64,000 nucleotides of DNA, from the NCBI GenBank assembly GCA_016235125.1, contig JACRLZ010000004.1:372001-436000 (forward strand), read 5' to 3'. The notes under the pieces are model-generated. The model saw nothing but the letters and a program-made list of their open reading frames with translations, made no database searches and had not been told where the DNA came from. The translations under genes were made by a program, and so were the position numbers. This DNA comes from Sphingobacteriales bacterium (lineage in GTDB: Bacteria > Bacteroidota > Bacteroidia > Chitinophagales > Chitinophagaceae). Below, in pieces: positions 49,825 to 58,807 of this stretch; the first letter of the stretch is position 1; the number at the start of each line of letters is the position of its first letter.

Positions 49825-50532
49825 ATGACCAAACTACTCAAACTTCTTTCGTTACTTTTTTTATTTGTTTCTTGTAAAGCCCAGACCCAACATAAAGACC
49901 AAATGGAGTTTGGTTTTAGAGGCAAAGTCAAGGCAGTCATAAAGAAAGTTTATTCAAATCCGGTTATAAACGGCGACAGTATTAAGCCAAACGCCGATAG
50001 CCCTATTAACACATATACCTATTTTTTCAACCAGGACGGCAATATTGACTCTGCAAAAACGGAATATAGTTTTCCTTCTGGTGAGAGTAATGGCTACAAA
50101 ACGATTTACAAATTTGAAAATTCCAGGAAAAGTGAATGGGTAGCTATAAATAAGAATGGCGAAAAACTATTAACTGGTAAAATAAAATGGGCTTCCGATA
50201 AGGAATATAAAGAAAGCGTTTATGATGCATCTGATAATGCCAAATATGAAATAACTACAATTCTGAACGATTCATTTAGAATTATCAAGACAAAAATAAA
50301 AGCCTTCGATGGTCTTGGTAACACAATCCAAGATGACATCCAGGAGTTTGACTTGGACAAACAACTAAATGCAATCTCATACAAAACGACACATAATGCA
50401 AGTGGACAAACTGAGGTAACAGACTATCAGTATTTAAAGATGGCAGATTTTTTGAATCCCAAGGAACTAATAATGACAAAAAGAGAGAAGGGAACAAAGA
50501 CCTTTATTAGTTTGACTTACATCTATTATTGA
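49825..50532 (+). CDS. Hypothetical lipoprotein
   Basis: About 235 codons from the ATG at 49825, which gives a lipoprotein signal peptide MTKLLKLLSLLFLFVSC; an earlier in-frame ATG at 49768 would hide it. The body is beta-rich with repeated Tyr-containing strands (TYTYFFNQDGNIDSAKTEY, ISYKTTHNASGQTEVTDYQY) as in RHS/YD-like or DUF3836-type proteins, but I do not recognise the family. Isolated between the M1 and M36 genes. Likely periplasmic. Confidence 0.55.
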   Translation: MTKLLKLLSLLFLFVSCKAQTQHKDQMEFGFRGKVKAVIKKVYSNPVINGDSIKPNADSPINTYTYFFNQDGNIDSAKTEYSFPSGESNGYKTIYKFENSRKSEWVAINKNGEKLLTGKIKWASDKEYKESVYDASDNAKYEITTILNDSFRIIKTKIKAFDGLGNTIQDDIQEFDLDKQLNAISYKTTHNASGQTEVTDYQYLKMADFLNPKELIMTKREKGTKTFISLTYIYY

Positions 50533-50558
50533 AAATACATCGTACAACTTCCTTCCCA

Positions 50559-50616
50559 GACGAGTCTCCTCCAATTGCATTCTCTTACTTTAATGAATTT
50601 AGTGGAGGGACTCGTC
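50559..50616. repeat. Inverted repeat GACGAGTC...GACTCGTC
   Basis: GACGAGTCTCCTCCA (50559-50573) and TGGAGGGACTCGTC (50603-50616) pair with a single bulge, loop 29 nt. It is located between convergent genes. Possibly a palindromic repeat unit. Confidence 0.65.
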
Positions 50617-50653
50617 GGAAAAAAAAAGCCACATACTGCTATATAGATCAAAT

Positions 50654-50686
50654 AAAAAAACTCCCGCCTCAAACGAAACGGGAGTT
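50654..50686 (-). terminator. Intrinsic terminator of the M36 protease gene
   Basis: AACTCCCG (50659-50666) and CGGGAGTT (50679-50686) form an 8-bp stem; the minus strand continues TTTTTTTA. It lies 27 bp after the protease stop. Confidence 0.85.
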
Positions 50687-50712
50687 AATTATTATCTGAT
50701 AACTATTATCTG

Positions 50713-53700
50713 TTATCTCACATGCACTTTTCCTTCGGCCAATTTTCTGCCACTGTTGTCAAACACTTCTACAACATAGATACCGGTTGCCGCACGGCGC
50801 ATATCAACATTCAGCAAAGTATATTGCCCGCTGATGCTGAACATGCGGTCGTAAGCCATTTGCCCGTCAGCATTCATGATTATGATCCTTCTTTGTGAGC
50901 TGGCCCCGCCATTGTTGTAATAAGTTACATTGAATTGTCCGTCATTCGGACTGGGGAAAATAAACAGGTGATTGCTGATGGAAGCATCAATAGATACCAC
51001 AGCCGATTGACAGCTTCCTGTAGCATTGGTAACCGTTACCGAATAATTGCCCAGCTGGCTGATCGTTGCGCTAACCGAATTACCGGTGGCGCCGGGTATC
51101 AATGTTCCATTCAGGTACCAGGCAAAAGTTAAACCCGGTCCCGGGGCAACATTAACCGTCAGCGTAGTGGTTTGTCCCGGTAATAAACTGGTATAAGGGC
51201 TTGCCGTTATTACAGGCTGAGGTGTCACATTCAGCGTTGCATTATTTGAATTCAGCGATCCGCATGGAGCAGCTCCGCTTACAATACAACGATACCGGTT
51301 ACTGTTCATATTAGCTGTAATGCCTGTAAGTGTAAGAGTGGCCGTAGTTGCACCACTGTACACACCCCCATTTGCTACATTAGTCCATGTTGTACCTCCA
51401 TCAGTGCTCACCTGCCATTGATAACCGGGCGAAGTGCCTGTGGCGGTTACAGAGAAGCTGGTAGTGCCGGTAGCACAGATATTAATAGATACAGGATGTG
51501 CAGTAATAGCAACCGGGGTATTTACAGTAAATATGGCTACCGCCGATGTAGCGGCAGGTGTGCAGGTTCCTGATACAATGCAGCGATACCGGTAACCATT
51601 CATTGCTGCTGTAGCCCCCGATACTGTATAGCTGGAAGTAGTGGCGCCGGCAATATTATTCCATGTGGCCCCTCCATCAGTACTCAGTTGCCATTGGTAA
51701 GTGATAGCGGTACCTGAAGCTACAAGACTGAATGTATTGCTGCCACCCAAACAAACTGCAGCGCTTTGTGGCTGTGTAGAAACAGCAGGCACTGAATTCA
51801 CTGTAAGTATTGCTGCATTGGAAATACCCGGTGTGGTACAGGTGGCATTGGATAGCTGGCAACGGTATCGGTAATTATTCATAGCAGCGTTGGCGCCGGT
51901 GATATTTAATGTAGCCGAAGTGGCGCCCGAATAAACCCCGCCATTGGTAATATTATTCCATGTGCTGCCGCCATCAATGCTTACCTGCCATTGATAAATA
52001 ATTCCCGTCCCGCTTCCCGCAACAGTAAAGCTTGTATTACCACCTTCACACACAGTCTGGTTATTAGGCTGCGATGTTACATTCACTGACGTAACCACAG
52101 TAAGCAATGCGCAGTTAGAAGTAGCTGGAGGAGAGCAAACACCTGTCACTATACATTGATATGCGGTGTTGTTTTGTGCTGCTGTTATATTTGTCAATGT
52201 GTAAGTCGAAGCAGTGGCGCCGGGAATATTACTCCAGGGTCCCGAACAACCATTATTGCTTATCTGCCACTGATAGGTAATGCCCGTACCTGTGGCGGTA
52301 ACACTGAATGTATTATTGGCTCCTGCACACAGTGTGGCACTTGATGGTTGCGCTGTGATGGCAGGCAATGTATTTACCGTAAGCGTTGCCACCGTTGTGG
52401 TAGCATTTCCACATGGACTGGTAATGTTGCAACGGAATTTATTTCCGTTCATAGCGGCAGTGGTTGATGCGATAGTATAAGTTGCCGAAGTAGCCCCGCT
52501 GATATCAGTCCATGTTACTCCTCCATCCACACTTATCTGCCATTGATAAGTGCTGGCGCCGCTGGCAGTAACGGTAAAGCTGGCCGGACTGCCTTCACAA
52601 ACTGTCAGATCTGCCGGCTGACCGGTAATATTCAAAGCCGTAACCACTGTAAGTGTGGCAACATTTGTTGTAATTGGCGATACAGGGCACACCCCGGTAA
52701 TGATGCATTGATACTTGTAACCATTCATGGCAAGTGTGAGGCCGGTAATTGTATAACTGGAAGCAGTAGCTCCTGGTATATTATTGAATGTGGTGCCGCC
52801 ATCAGTGCTCAATTGCCACTGATAAGTTAAGCTTGTACCTGTAACTACTACTGAAACTGTTGCATTTCCACCAACACATCCTGAAGGATTTGCCGGTTGT
52901 GTTGTTATGGAAGGAGGTGTATTTACTGTTAATATGGCTGCATTGGATGTTGTGCTGCCGCAAACCGTAGTAGCAATGCAACGATACCGGTAACCATTCA
53001 TAGCCCCGGTTACACCTGTTAAGCTCAAAGTAGCTGTTGTTGCTCCTGTATAAACACCGCCATTGGTAACATTATTATAAGTAGCGCCGCCATCCGTACT
53101 TACCTGCCATTGGAATGAAGTGGCTGTGGCAGAAGTAATGCTGAATGAAGTATTGCCTCCGGCACATAATGTCTGGTTGGCGGGTTGTGCAGTAATAGCA
53201 GGCCCGGTGCCGGGGTTGATGGTGAAAGTGATATTCTGCGTTTGTGGTGTTGCTGGTGCCGAAGTACCTGTAACAGCAACTACATAAGACCCCGGGGCCA
53301 GAGTATTGGTGTTATTTAAAGTAACAGTAGTGGAATTATTAACTGTTGTCAGTGGGTTTGTGCTGAATGTAACGGTTGTTCCACCCGGGTTTCCGGTAGC
53401 GGTCAGCGCAATGTTACCGGTGAAACCTCCAACATAAGTAGCGGTCAGGTTGGTTGACGTCATGGAAGCAGGAGCCGGGCAGTTTGAAACTACAGGCGCC
53501 GGGCTATTGAATGTGAAGCCTGCTGGCAAATTCACAGTTAATGTAGCCACATTTGAAGTGGTCGTTGCACATCCTTGCCGCAAAAGACAACGGTATTTGT
53601 AACCATTCATTCCTGCAGTTACCGCCGTAAGAGTTAAGGTTGCTGTGGTAGCTCCGGAATAAACCCCGCCATTGGTAATATTATTCCATGTAGTGCCTCC

Positions 53701-56289
53701 GTCGGTGCTAAGCTGCCACTGATAAAGAATATATGCCCCATTGGTTGCCGGATTATTTGCTACGGTAAAGCTGGTATTTGCACCTACCAATACAGTAACA
53801 TCAGATGGCTGCGTAGTGATCACAGGCGCTGGTGGCAGATCAAAAGCTGCTGTCTGATCAGTTGTGCTGTTCGCACTTCCCTGCACGGCACTGTAACCCA
53901 TTCCTCTTTTTGCAAAGGCAGTCCATATGGCACATTGATGTGCCCCGGCATATAAGTTCTTGTCAGCAGTTAAAATTGCATTTCTCGCATCAATAAAACC
54001 GGGACTGCAGGGCTGTAATTTCATTCCCTCCATTACTATTTTAAATGCAATGGTATTTCCGCCCGGGTTGGCTAATGAAAAATCATAAAGATTGGGATTG
54101 ATATTATTTTGCTGTTGGATGATGCCCCATGTCATTTCCCAAAGAGCCACACACCATATTTCACCGATATTATGTACTTCGCTTCCATTACTGAATAACC
54201 AGGGAGCACCCGTCACACCCATGTGGGCATAAGTGAGAGGGTTGGTAGTGATATTTGTAGTGTAAGGATAATTGCGTATGCCCGGACCATTGTTGGGCTG
54301 GCCAAATACATAAGTGCCCACAGGTCTTGAGGTAAGTCCGCTGTTCACTGTAACCAAAGGCCAGTTGGTGGTCATCATCAATCCGAAATAATCGCTCCAC
54401 CCTTCGCCTGCCTGTTCTGCATTATTCAGACAACTTGTGGTAGCGGGGCCTCCGGTTAACCTGTTTGAGATACCATGAGTATATTCATGACAAATAATAC
54501 CTGCATCCAGGTCTCCATCCAATACCTGCGAAACTGATAATGTGGCATTCACATTATTACCCAGCTGAGCTGCAAAAATTGCTCCATCACTTTGAGAAAC
54601 CATTACGGCAGGAATAGTGATAGTATTATCCGTTCCTCCCATTGTTATCGGCGGACCGGCAACATTATTCACCATAATTACAGCTATAGCTCCGGCATTT
54701 TGTGCATTTTTAACCTTTACGGTAAAAGGAACGGTAGCAGTACATACAGGGCCTCCGAATCCTCTGTCAATAAGGGCAATTTTACCAGTCACTGAATTGG
54801 CAGGAGGATTACATGCATAGTGTGTAGTGCCTGCTGCATCATCATTATAATAAATTACCTGTCCTGTTACAGGACCCACATTTGCCAGGAGATTGTTTGT
54901 ACTCATGGCCCCTTCTACCGATATATAATTTCCTGCAATGGCTGGAGGGGTGTTTATTTGCAGAATAGGAGCAGGATTAAAAAGATACATTCTCATTCTC
55001 GGCCTGTTGCCATCAACCGGGGTTGAAAAATTTGCATTATTGCCGATATGCCCCGCCGCACCACTTTGTGCAAGCGCCATGACATGGTCGTTCCCCTGTC
55101 CTCCCCTGCCCTGGTTATTTTCCTGGAAATTACCGGCCGGTTCATCAAAGCCATATTGATAGGCCATATCATGTATTGTATTATTCCAGTAAAAAAGATT
55201 GGTGATGCAAAACTGCTGCATGGTAGAGTCGCGGCTTGGCTCCACATTATAATTAGGTGTGGTGATAAAATTTAAAGGGTCAGGAGTGGTGGAAGAATAC
55301 GCCGGTCTTCCGTTATTGGTATTGGTGCCCAAAGTATCTTCCGTGGCCCACACATTATTTCCTCTCGATATAGTATAATCTGTGGTTCCATTGCTGTGCC
55401 AGCCAAGTGAAGTGGCATTTCCGGGAGCCAATGCCCAGGGATTGGTAACGGTAGCTGCGGTGGTAAATGAGGGCGCCTCATATGGATAAGGTATCACTTT
55501 ATAATTTACAATAGAGACCAATGAAGGGCGGTATTGCAATCTTTCAAAACTATTTTTTTCATCGAAGAAAGAACCTTTTACCGGTCCGGAAGGTAAAGTT
55601 CCGACGGCAGCGGAATATCTTTCTTTAATGCGATGCTGATCAAAATCTTCATAAATCACTCTATTGATCTTGTCCAGGATTTTCCCTGTAGCCGCATCAA
55701 TGGTAAGCTGCCATATATCATCCTTTCCGTTTGGAGCTATAATAATTTGCCAGGCCAGCTTTACCGAAATTTCATTTGCACTTTCAACAGGATACCATAC
55801 TAATTCAGACGTCACATTCTCATATGTGCCGGGCAGCTGTCCGTAATCATTCCTTCTGCCATCAGCCGATTTTTTTGAACCATAGATAACAGGCCCCGCC
55901 AGGTTTTCCTCCTTAAAAGCCATTCGCACTGCTTCGGTTTCACCTATTGAAGGAACTGAGCTATTGGCCAAATTACTTATCTGGCTTATCAGTTTTCCTG
56001 CATTGGATACCAGCTTGCCGTTTCTAAAAGCCAGCACAAGCATTTTATTATATACAGGAATACCCAGATGGCTTTGCTGAAGGTAAACCATTGTTATATC
56101 TGTTCCGGCTGATTGGTAAGAATCCGAAACAAATACGTTGCTCATATCGGTGGCAGATAAACCAATTTCCGTTTTGTTAGCTTCAACCAGCCTCAATGCA
56201 GCCTGCTTATCAGCATTATCAATTACCTGAGCTCTGATTACAGAAAAAGATAAGAGGGTAACACACAGAGAAAGTAAAATTTTTTTCAT
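50713..56289 (-). CDS. Giant secreted M36 (fungalysin-like) metalloprotease with Ig repeats and T9SS tail
   Basis: About 1858 residues from the ATG at 56289 (a frame to 56325 exists, but this start gives a clean signal peptide MKKILLSLCVTLLSFSVIRAQ). Then a propeptide, an M36 catalytic domain split by a PA domain (ALIDRGFGGPVC), zinc site ICHEYTHGISNRL near residue 600, eight Ig-like repeats of 85-90 residues opening with variants of ITxQPxxxxxC, a domain with a different pattern after the first repeat, a ninth divergent Ig domain, and a C-terminal type IX sorting domain (FIFPSPNDGQFNV... GRKLAEGKVHVR). Exported to the surface and probably degrades host or environmental protein. Confidence 0.93.
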   Translation of the reverse strand: MKKILLSLCVTLLSFSVIRAQVIDNADKQAALRLVEANKTEIGLSATDMSNVFVSDSYQSAGTDITMVYLQQSHLGIPVYNKMLVLAFRNGKLVSNAGKLISQISNLANSSVPSIGETEAVRMAFKEENLAGPVIYGSKKSADGRRNDYGQLPGTYENVTSELVWYPVESANEISVKLAWQIIIAPNGKDDIWQLTIDAATGKILDKINRVIYEDFDQHRIKERYSAAVGTLPSGPVKGSFFDEKNSFERLQYRPSLVSIVNYKVIPYPYEAPSFTTAATVTNPWALAPGNATSLGWHSNGTTDYTISRGNNVWATEDTLGTNTNNGRPAYSSTTPDPLNFITTPNYNVEPSRDSTMQQFCITNLFYWNNTIHDMAYQYGFDEPAGNFQENNQGRGGQGNDHVMALAQSGAAGHIGNNANFSTPVDGNRPRMRMYLFNPAPILQINTPPAIAGNYISVEGAMSTNNLLANVGPVTGQVIYYNDDAAGTTHYACNPPANSVTGKIALIDRGFGGPVCTATVPFTVKVKNAQNAGAIAVIMVNNVAGPPITMGGTDNTITIPAVMVSQSDGAIFAAQLGNNVNATLSVSQVLDGDLDAGIICHEYTHGISNRLTGGPATTSCLNNAEQAGEGWSDYFGLMMTTNWPLVTVNSGLTSRPVGTYVFGQPNNGPGIRNYPYTTNITTNPLTYAHMGVTGAPWLFSNGSEVHNIGEIWCVALWEMTWGIIQQQNNINPNLYDFSLANPGGNTIAFKIVMEGMKLQPCSPGFIDARNAILTADKNLYAGAHQCAIWTAFAKRGMGYSAVQGSANSTTDQTAAFDLPPAPVITTQPSDVTVLVGANTSFTVANNPATNGAYILYQWQLSTDGGTTWNNITNGGVYSGATTATLTLTAVTAGMNGYKYRCLLRQGCATTTSNVATLTVNLPAGFTFNSPAPVVSNCPAPASMTSTNLTATYVGGFTGNIALTATGNPGGTTVTFSTNPLTTVNNSTTVTLNNTNTLAPGSYVVAVTGTSAPATPQTQNITFTINPGTGPAITAQPANQTLCAGGNTSFSITSATATSFQWQVSTDGGATYNNVTNGGVYTGATTATLSLTGVTGAMNGYRYRCIATTVCGSTTSNAAILTVNTPPSITTQPANPSGCVGGNATVSVVVTGTSLTYQWQLSTDGGTTFNNIPGATASSYTITGLTLAMNGYKYQCIITGVCPVSPITTNVATLTVVTALNITGQPADLTVCEGSPASFTVTASGASTYQWQISVDGGVTWTDISGATSATYTIASTTAAMNGNKFRCNITSPCGNATTTVATLTVNTLPAITAQPSSATLCAGANNTFSVTATGTGITYQWQISNNGCSGPWSNIPGATASTYTLTNITAAQNNTAYQCIVTGVCSPPATSNCALLTVVTSVNVTSQPNNQTVCEGGNTSFTVAGSGTGIIYQWQVSIDGGSTWNNITNGGVYSGATSATLNITGANAAMNNYRYRCQLSNATCTTPGISNAAILTVNSVPAVSTQPQSAAVCLGGSNTFSLVASGTAITYQWQLSTDGGATWNNIAGATTSSYTVSGATAAMNGYRYRCIVSGTCTPAATSAVAIFTVNTPVAITAHPVSINICATGTTSFSVTATGTSPGYQWQVSTDGGTTWTNVANGGVYSGATTATLTLTGITANMNSNRYRCIVSGAAPCGSLNSNNATLNVTPQPVITASPYTSLLPGQTTTLTVNVAPGPGLTFAWYLNGTLIPGATGNSVSATISQLGNYSVTVTNATGSCQSAVVSIDASISNHLFIFPSPNDGQFNVTYYNNGGASSQRRIIIMNADGQMAYDRMFSISGQYTLLNVDMRRAATGIYVVEVFDNSGRKLAEGKVHVR

Positions 56290-56449
56290 AAAAAAAGTTT
56301 TTAGAAAAACAAAGACCTTCAACAAGAAAAGATCAAAATGGGAATAAGGAATGATTCAGTTGTAAAAAGACCTCCTAATTTAGGAAAATTTCATATTGCT
56401 GCCTTATTTTATTCCTGAATGGAATTGAAGTTTCGACGTCATACAACTC

Positions 56450-56830
56450 TTATTTTACCGCTACCATGCTGATCTCCACATTTACAAACTTGGGAAGGGC
56501 CGATACCTGTACGGTTTCCCTGGCCGGGAATTCCTTTTCGAAATACTTACCGTACACTTCATTTACCGACCCGAACTGGTGCATATCGGTAATAAAAATT
56601 GTTGTTTTTACCACATTGCCGAAACTCATCCCTGCCTCCTGCAATATGGATCGAAGGTTATGCATCACCTGGTGGGTTTCTTCCTGTATGTCTTTATTTT
56701 TCAATTCACCGGTTGGGGGATCGATACAAATTTGTCCTGAAATAAAAAGCATATTTTCTGTCTGAATTGCCTGGCTATAGGGCCCGATAGGTGCGGGGGC
56801 CTGTGCCGTCTGGATGATGGTTTTGCTCAT
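56450..56830 (-). CDS. ridA: RidA-family (YjgF) deaminase
   Basis: 126 codons. APAPIGPYSQAIQTENMLFISGQI and VVKTTIFITDM with the closing ARETVQVSALPKFVNVEISMVA are the RidA signatures; the Arg in PARETVQV is the one that binds the substrate carboxylate. It hydrolyses reactive 2-aminoacrylate and related enamines to ketoacids and ammonia. 124 bp downstream of the protease start on the same strand. Confidence 0.95.
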   Translation of the reverse strand: MSKTIIQTAQAPAPIGPYSQAIQTENMLFISGQICIDPPTGELKNKDIQEETHQVMHNLRSILQEAGMSFGNVVKTTIFITDMHQFGSVNEVYGKYFEKEFPARETVQVSALPKFVNVEISMVAVK

Positions 56831-56919
56831 TTGATTATTTTAAAAATTAAGAAAGACGAATTTAGGTTTCTCCTGCTAATTACTATTGAAAATTATTGGC
56901 AGGAGGAATCTTTAATGTC

Positions 56920-56933
56920 CCGAAAGCTTTCGG
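56920..56933. repeat. Palindrome CCGAAAGCTTTCGG
   Basis: A perfect 14-bp palindrome in the divergent ridA/3HCDH region. It shares the CCGA...TCGG arms with TCCCGATAGCTATCGGGA (31763-31780) and CCCGATTGCAATCGGG (29759-29774), only the 6-base centre differing. Confidence 0.6.
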
Positions 56934-57011
56934 AATTCCCGCCTGTTTTAGGATAGTTTCGCCATGAAAAATTTCATGTCGATTTATGCGTTTTCTTTGC
57001 AAAAAACTGTT

Positions 57012-57635
57012 ATGAAGATTGCGGTCATTGCTAATGACAGGTTTAAGGAGGAATTGCTTTCACAAGGCTTGAAGGATTCAGTTGAGATTATCTGGTTAAA
57101 AGAACCCGCTGCCGCACCGGGATCAGGTTACTGCATTGATCTGTTATTTAAAAATGATGATGAAAGAATAAAAAACCTCAAATCATTTTTTTCAGAGTTA
57201 ATTATCATCAATTATGTTCCGGGCACATTGGAAACAATGCCCGATAATTTTGTCCGAATCAACGGCTGGCCGGGTTTTTTAAACAGAACTCTTGCAGAAG
57301 TAAGTTGCCGGAAGGAAGCTGTTAAACCCAATGCTGAAAATATTTTTACGGCTTTGGGTAAAAAGGCAGAATGGGTACCGGATATTCCCGGGTTTGTATC
57401 TGCAAGAGTAGTAAGCATGATCATCAATGAAGCTTATTTTGCCCTGGAAGAAAAAGTGAGCAGCAAACAGGATATTGATACGGCTATGAAGCTTGGTACC
57501 AATTATCCTTATGGTCCTTTTGAGTGGAGTGAAAAAATAGGATTGAAAAATGTGTATGAATTGTTGCAGGTATTAACAAAAGAAAATCCAAGATACACAC
57601 CCAATGCCCTCCTAAAAAGCGAAGCCATAACATGA
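57012..57635 (+). CDS. 3-hydroxyacyl-CoA dehydrogenase C-terminal-domain-like protein
   Basis: About 207 codons from the ATG at 57012 (a frame to 56964 adds 16 residues). The N-terminal half has a Rossmann-like start (MKIAVIANDRF) without the GxGxxG motif. The C-terminal half, VPDIPGFVSARVVSMIINEAYFALEEKVSSKQDIDTAMKLGTNYPYGPFEWSEKIG, matches the 3HCDH C-terminal domain. It seems to have kept the substrate half and lost classical NAD binding, so activity is doubtful. Its stop overlaps the tsaB start (ATGA). Confidence 0.75.
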   Translation: MKIAVIANDRFKEELLSQGLKDSVEIIWLKEPAAAPGSGYCIDLLFKNDDERIKNLKSFFSELIIINYVPGTLETMPDNFVRINGWPGFLNRTLAEVSCRKEAVKPNAENIFTALGKKAEWVPDIPGFVSARVVSMIINEAYFALEEKVSSKQDIDTAMKLGTNYPYGPFEWSEKIGLKNVYELLQVLTKENPRYTPNALLKSEAIT

Positions 57636-58300
57636 GCCATATATTAAATATTGATACTGCTCTTGAGAGAGGTTCTGTTTGTATTGCTCATGAAGGGAAA
57701 ATTTTTGGCCTCTCCGTTACTGAAAACCAGAAAGACCATGCTTCGTGGCTTCATTCCGCCATTAATGAACTGTTGCAAAAAAACAATTTACAGGCTGCTG
57801 ATATCAGCGCTGTCGCAGTAAGCATTGGTCCCGGATCTTATACCGGCCTTCGTGTGGGACTATCGGCAGCCAAAGGATTTTGCTATGCTTTGAATATTCC
57901 TCTTATCACAGTAAATACTTTACAACTGCTTGCAGCAGGTGTAAAGGAAGAAGCAAAAGAGTTGATTGTTCCCGCAATTGATGCCCGCCGGATGGAAATC
58001 TTTACCGCAGTGTATGATGCAAACCTTAAGGAAAAAACTCCGCCCCATTCAATGATAATTGATGAAAACAGTTTTGAAGAGCTGTTCAAATCACATTCAG
58101 TATTGTTCTGCGGGAATGGGATCAGGAAATTGAAAAACATCATAAAAAATAACAATGCTTCTTTTTCTGAAACGATGGCAGACGCAGCCACTCTTGCCGG
58201 AATTTCATATCAGCTTTACCTGCAAAAAGAATTTTCTGATCTTGCTTATACTGAACCTTATTATTTAAAGGAATTTTATTCGCCTGCCTTTAAGAAATAA
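57632..58300 (+). CDS. tsaB: TsaB, t6A37 tRNA modification subunit
   Basis: 222 codons. ILNIDTALERGSVCIA at the start and SIGPGSYTGLRVGLSAAKGF are the ASKHA motifs of TsaB (YeaZ). VPAIDARRMEIFTAVYD follows. TsaB pairs with TsaD and TsaE to add threonylcarbamoyl to A37 of ANN-decoding tRNAs. Translationally coupled to the preceding 3HCDH-like gene by an overlapping ATGA. Confidence 0.95.
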   Translation: MSHILNIDTALERGSVCIAHEGKIFGLSVTENQKDHASWLHSAINELLQKNNLQAADISAVAVSIGPGSYTGLRVGLSAAKGFCYALNIPLITVNTLQLLAAGVKEEAKELIVPAIDARRMEIFTAVYDANLKEKTPPHSMIIDENSFEELFKSHSVLFCGNGIRKLKNIIKNNNASFSETMADAATLAGISYQLYLQKEFSDLAYTEPYYLKEFYSPAFKK

Positions 58301-58379
58301 TCAGTAGCTGAAGAATTAATATTTCAGGAAACAGCAGGGTCTGTTTATTTTTACCGGGCAATAATTACAGCCGAAATCC

Positions 58380-58718
58380 ATGACCAACTACTCTCTGCAT
58401 TTTCTGTCTGCTTTGCATGATGGCGACCCTGTTTCTCTCAATCTGCTTGAAGTAAAAAAAGCAGCACTGATCATCCGGGCTGTCAATCATAAGTTGCGGC
58501 AGCAAATGCTTAAACTTATTGATGAACAGGGAAAAATCACCGTTACCGACCTTTATCAAAAACTGTTTCTCGAACAGTCTGTTGTCTCCCAGCATCTTGC
58601 TATACTGAGAAAAGCGGGATTTGTAAAAACAGCCCGGGAGGGTAAGTTCATTTTTTATTCCATAAATGCCAATCGTTTTGGTGAGCTGAATGAATGCATA
58701 GGTAAACTGCTGCATTGA
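58380..58718 (+). CDS. ArsR-family HTH regulator
   Basis: 112 codons. NHKLRQQMLKLI, then ITVTDLYQKLFLEQSVVSQHLAILRKAGFVKTAREGKFIFYSIN, is the ArsR winged helix-turn-helix with recognition helix SVVSQHLAILR. No metal-binding CxC site is visible, so it may respond to sulfide or persulfide. It is 89 bp ahead of the persulfide-dioxygenase/rhodanese gene, its probable target. Confidence 0.88.
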   Translation: MTNYSLHFLSALHDGDPVSLNLLEVKKAALIIRAVNHKLRQQMLKLIDEQGKITVTDLYQKLFLEQSVVSQHLAILRKAGFVKTAREGKFIFYSINANRFGELNECIGKLLH

Positions 58719-58807
58719 CTTAATTTCCCGATCTAAGAAATGAATGCCGGAAACAGGAGCTTGTTTTTGTTTTTATTGGAATAACTTTGTGCTTCAATTT
58801 TAAAATT

